10,195 bases of DNA from Bacteroidales bacterium 45-6 (GTDB taxonomy: Bacteria > Bacteroidota > Bacteroidia > Bacteroidales > Dysgonomonadaceae): positions 1 to 10,195 of the forward strand of contig MKRS01000340.1 in assembly GCA_001897035.1 (NCBI GenBank). The letters are read 5' to 3'. This document shows positions 8,166 through 10,195 of this stretch, piece after piece (position 1 is the first letter of the stretch; each line of letters starts with the position of its first letter). Below the pieces are notes generated by a model. That model saw nothing but the letters and a program-made list of their open reading frames with translations. It did no database searches and had not been told where the DNA came from. The position numbers and the translations under genes were made by a program.

Positions 8166-8669
8166 ATGAAAAAGAAATTGAGGAGTATCTTGCTACTACT
8201 GGCTTGCGGTGGAGTAATGGCCGTGCAGGCCAACAATCCACAGAAGAGCTTGCAGGTAGCCAAAGCTTTCGGGGCAGACTTGTTCGGACTGGATTCCATC
8301 CAGGAAATCACCTTCTCGAATGGAAATATGGTGCTAACCTCCAACGACAGCCCTTCGGCGAGTTTCCTCCTTTCGGATATTACCGAAATTACTTTCGTTG
8401 GATCAAACACCTCGGTTGTGGCCAATCAGGAAGAGACCAAACCTAATTTCTCGCTTACAAACGATGTGCTCACCGTGCGTCTTGGAGAACGGGCGAAAGA
8501 TGTATTCACCGTGTCGCTCTTCAATAGCGCTGGAGCTGTTTGCAACGTAAACCAACAGGTTTCCGCAGACTGCATTTCGATCCCGATCGTGGTTCTTTCC
8601 AAGGGGTTCTATATCTGTTCGTTGAAATCTGAAAAGAAAATTTACAATTTCAAATTTGTGAAAAAATAG
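8166..8669 (+). CDS. Small secreted protein with ITF module and T9SS-like C-terminal domain
   Basis: This 167-aa protein has no catalytic or sugar-binding domain I can recognise. Residues 1-22 are a signal peptide, probably cut after VQA-22. An LLAC at 11-14 resembles a lipobox, but the hydrophobic core runs on past it, so signal peptidase I is favoured. Residues 43-78 are a short module of the form SIQEITFSNGNMVL...SFLLSDITEITF, which I recall from secreted proteins of Paludibacter and Prevotella relatives. Residues about 92-167 look like a type IX secretion C-terminal sorting domain: VSLFNSAGAV, then LSKGFYICSL, ending in YNFKFVKK. If so, it leaves the cell or is attached to the surface. 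A related ITF module begins the mature part of the next gene product. The setting inside a sus operon suggests a starch-linked role, which is inference only. Confidence 0.7.
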   Translation: MKKKLRSILLLLACGGVMAVQANNPQKSLQVAKAFGADLFGLDSIQEITFSNGNMVLTSNDSPSASFLLSDITEITFVGSNTSVVANQEETKPNFSLTNDVLTVRLGERAKDVFTVSLFNSAGAVCNVNQQVSADCISIPIVVLSKGFYICSLKSEKKIYNFKFVKK

Positions 8670-8770
8670 TCGATATAAAAATTACTATTCAGGACAAATT
8701 CTTTTTATCCCAAATTTTAATGATTAGAGTTTCTGTAATTTCCAAGTTAATCAATAATGAAAATAATAAA
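8670..8770 (+). other. AT-rich intergenic gap before the unanchored binding protein
   Basis: This 101-bp gap is the longest inside the operon. It is very AT-rich and contains no exact TAnnTTTG promoter and no clear terminator hairpin. An in-frame ATG at 8720 would add 17 residues (MIRVSVISKLINNENNK) ahead of a good signal peptide, so it is treated as leader. A weak internal promoter cannot be excluded. Confidence 0.4.
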
Positions 8771-9595
8771 ATGAAAAAGACAATAATGTTAAGTTTAATG
8801 ATAGCTATGTTTTCAGCCGCATTCTCGCAAAACGCTATCGTCATCAATAAGACAAATGGCTCTACAATAACGATCGCTATCGACGAAATATCCAAAATCA
8901 CATTTGGCAACATTTCCGAAACCGCAAAGCCAAGTGCCAACCGCCCGATATATATTATCGGAGATGTCAACAGTTGGAATAACAGCGACATCACTACAAT
9001 GCTCGCCTTGTTTAAAGAAAACAGCAATAGCGACAATGCCGTTTACACGTATACTGGCTATTTGCCTGTCGGATATTTCAAGTTCTTACCTGAAGAAGCA
9101 TTGAATTCCTATAAGGCACTATGCTTCAAATCGGAAGGAAAACTGGAATATTTGGAACAAGATGGGGGCGCATTCTACAACGCCGAAGCTGGATACAAAA
9201 CGATCTCTGTCAATGTAAATGATATGGCTTATAACATCTCCAGTTATGACGCATCCGGAGCCAACGAATGGCAGGCAGTCGGTGTAATTGGTGAATTTTG
9301 TGGCTGGGCCAACGAGCCTAAAATGACCCAATATTCAGCTGACAACAAACACATCTGGAACTTAGAACTCACACTGCCCTCCTTGACGGAAGGTGCGACC
9401 CATCCGGTCAAATTCCGAGCCAACGAAAGCTGGGGAAGCCGTTGGGCTGCGAACGATCCCGAAGCAGTCCCTTTTGGAAAAGCGATTTTCCTGACTAAAG
9501 ACGAGTACGATCCAAATATTGTGCTACATTCCGGTGGAAACTACCACATTGTTTTCAATGACCTGACGGGACACTATATTTTCATTAAGAAATAA
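8771..9595 (+). CDS. Secreted SusE/F-type starch-binding protein without lipid anchor
   Basis: This 274-aa protein carries the same paired carbohydrate-binding modules as the two lipoproteins upstream, but without their Ig-like domains. The start at 8771 gives a clean signal peptide (MKKTIMLSLMIAMFSAAFS, cut before Q20). There is no lipobox cysteine, so the mature protein should be soluble in the periplasm or outside. Residues 21-46 are a short ITF module (AIVINKTNGSTITIAIDEISKITFG) related to that in the preceding gene. The first binding module starts at IYIIGDVNSWNN (W69). The second starts near VGVIGEFCGWANEP (W179) and keeps WGSRW (W221, W225). The C-terminal ending GHYIFIKK is shared with the lipoproteins and belongs to the module, so it is not taken as a sorting signal. 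The amylase gene follows after 13 bp, implying co-transcription. The sugar bound is inferred to be starch. Confidence 0.83.
   Translation: MKKTIMLSLMIAMFSAAFSQNAIVINKTNGSTITIAIDEISKITFGNISETAKPSANRPIYIIGDVNSWNNSDITTMLALFKENSNSDNAVYTYTGYLPVGYFKFLPEEALNSYKALCFKSEGKLEYLEQDGGAFYNAEAGYKTISVNVNDMAYNISSYDASGANEWQAVGVIGEFCGWANEPKMTQYSADNKHIWNLELTLPSLTEGATHPVKFRANESWGSRWAANDPEAVPFGKAIFLTKDEYDPNIVLHSGGNYHIVFNDLTGHYIFIKK
8945..9592 (+). repeat. Paired carbohydrate-binding modules, copy 3 of 3
   Basis: This copy, in the unanchored protein, is close to copy 1 in the second module (FCxWANEP, SWGSRWAA, FLTxDEYDPNIV) but shares THPVKFRAN and GHYIF with copy 2. The mosaic of shared features suggests recombination between copies or retention of ancestral residues. 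Confidence 0.85.
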
Positions 9596-9608
9596 AGAAA
9601 GCAAAAAA

Positions 9609-10195
9609 ATGAAGAAACTAAGGTTCTGGTCTGCATTGTTTTGTGTACTCGCTTTGTTGCCAGCATGCAGCAGTGGAAATGACGACACTTGGGCAGATAT
9701 TCCGAATAGCGAGGTGACGCCGATCACCTCCAAAAACAAAGTGATATACGAGGCCAATGTACATGCTTATTCACCGGAAGGAACTTTCAATGCAATTGAA
9801 AGAGACCTTCCACGTCTCAAAAACCTCGGCGTGGACATTTTGTGGCTGATGCCGATCCATCCCATTGGAATTCAAAACAGAAGCGGCACATTGGGCAGTC
9901 CATATTCCGTGAGAGACTACAAGTCCGTGAATCCAGATTTCGGCACCGATGACGATTTCAAGTCTCTTATCAAAGCAGCTCATGCTCTCAAGATTGAGAT
10001 TTGGATGGACTGGGTGGCCAATCATACCGCTTGGGACAATGTATGGGTGGCCAATCATTTAGATTATTATGCCGAAAAGGATGGCCAACGTCCCTATTCG
10101 CCGAGCGGTTGGGCGGATGTGATTCAACTCGACTACAACAATGCCGACATGCGTGCAGCGATGATTGATGCCATGAAATATTGGGTGAAGGAATT
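9609..10195 (+). CDS. GH13 alpha-amylase family lipoprotein (SusG-like), 3' end outside window
   Basis: The frame is open from ATG 9609 to the window edge (195 codons). The signal peptide ends in lipobox LPAC (Cys20) followed by SSGNDD, whose acidic residues fit surface export. The catalytic barrel starts at VIYEANVHAYSPEGTF. LGVDILWLMPIHPIG is the usual early GH13 strand, and GTLGSPYSVRDYKSVNPDFG follows. GH13 conserved region I is DWVANH at 134-139. VIQLDYNNADMR and the helix MIDAMKYWVKE lead towards the strand that should carry the nucleophile Asp (GFRxD), which is beyond the window. It should cut alpha-1,4-glucan at the cell surface for SusC/D import. Whether it has the CBM58 insertion of SusG, or belongs to another GH13 subfamily such as neopullulanase-like enzymes, cannot be seen. 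It starts 13 bp after the previous stop. Confidence 0.92.
   Translation, partial: MKKLRFWSALFCVLALLPACSSGNDDTWADIPNSEVTPITSKNKVIYEANVHAYSPEGTFNAIERDLPRLKNLGVDILWLMPIHPIGIQNRSGTLGSPYSVRDYKSVNPDFGTDDDFKSLIKAAHALKIEIWMDWVANHTAWDNVWVANHLDYYAEKDGQRPYSPSGWADVIQLDYNNADMRAAMIDAMKYWVKE

Noticed and set aside
8199..8210. Lipobox-like LLAC in the 167-aa protein
   Set aside because: The hydrophobic segment extends past the cysteine and a good signal peptidase I site (VQA-N) follows. The lipoprotein option is kept only as a minor alternative.
8670..8770. Internal promoter before the unanchored binding protein
   Set aside because: No exact TAnnTTTG is present. The nearest strings have the wrong spacing or bases, and AT-rich DNA gives such near-matches by chance.
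9560..9592. T9SS-type tail on the unanchored binding protein (GHYIFIKK)
   Set aside because: The same ending occurs in both anchored lipoproteins, so it is the last strand of the binding module.

Overview
The window is a starch/malto-oligosaccharide utilisation (Sus-type) polysaccharide utilisation locus from a member of the Bacteroidota, most likely order Bacteroidales. The evidence is a SusC/SusD pair, SusE/SusF-type surface lipoproteins, a GH13 alpha-amylase lipoprotein, a Bacteroides-type promoter (TAnnTTTG), A-rich leaders in place of Shine-Dalgarno sites, and a small secreted protein that ends like a type IX secretion substrate. All genes lie on the + strand. The species cannot be named from the sequence alone.

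Layout: (1) Positions 1-507 hold the C-terminal part of a SusR-like regulator whose reading frame is broken by an in-frame TAG at 49-51. (2) Positions 508-791 are a regulatory gap with a good -7/-33 promoter and a 9-bp direct repeat spaced 70 bp apart. (3) Positions 792-5357 encode the SusC transporter and the SusD lipoprotein, 12 bp apart. (4) Positions 5376-8096 encode two SusE/F-like starch-binding lipoproteins, one with one Ig-like domain and one with two, each ending in the same pair of carbohydrate-binding modules. (5) Positions 8166-8669 encode a 167-aa secreted protein with a short 'ITF' module and a T9SS-like C-terminus. (6) Positions 8771-9595 encode a third copy of the paired binding modules, here behind an ordinary signal peptide with no lipid anchor. 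(7) From 9609 to the window edge is the N-terminal third or so of a GH13 alpha-amylase lipoprotein, cut off by the window end.

Expected teamwork, by analogy with the Bacteroides thetaiotaomicron Sus system: the binding proteins hold starch at the cell surface, the GH13 lipoprotein cuts it, SusD delivers the oligosaccharides, and SusC imports them with TonB energy. SusC has no visible N-terminal signalling (STN) domain, so control is more likely through the adjacent SusR-like regulator than through an ECF sigma/anti-sigma pair. That regulator appears disrupted here, which is the main puzzle of the locus. The other unusual part is the pair of non-standard genes (167-aa protein and unanchored binding protein) between susF and the amylase. 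They share a short module and may form a secreted or periplasmic side branch of the system.
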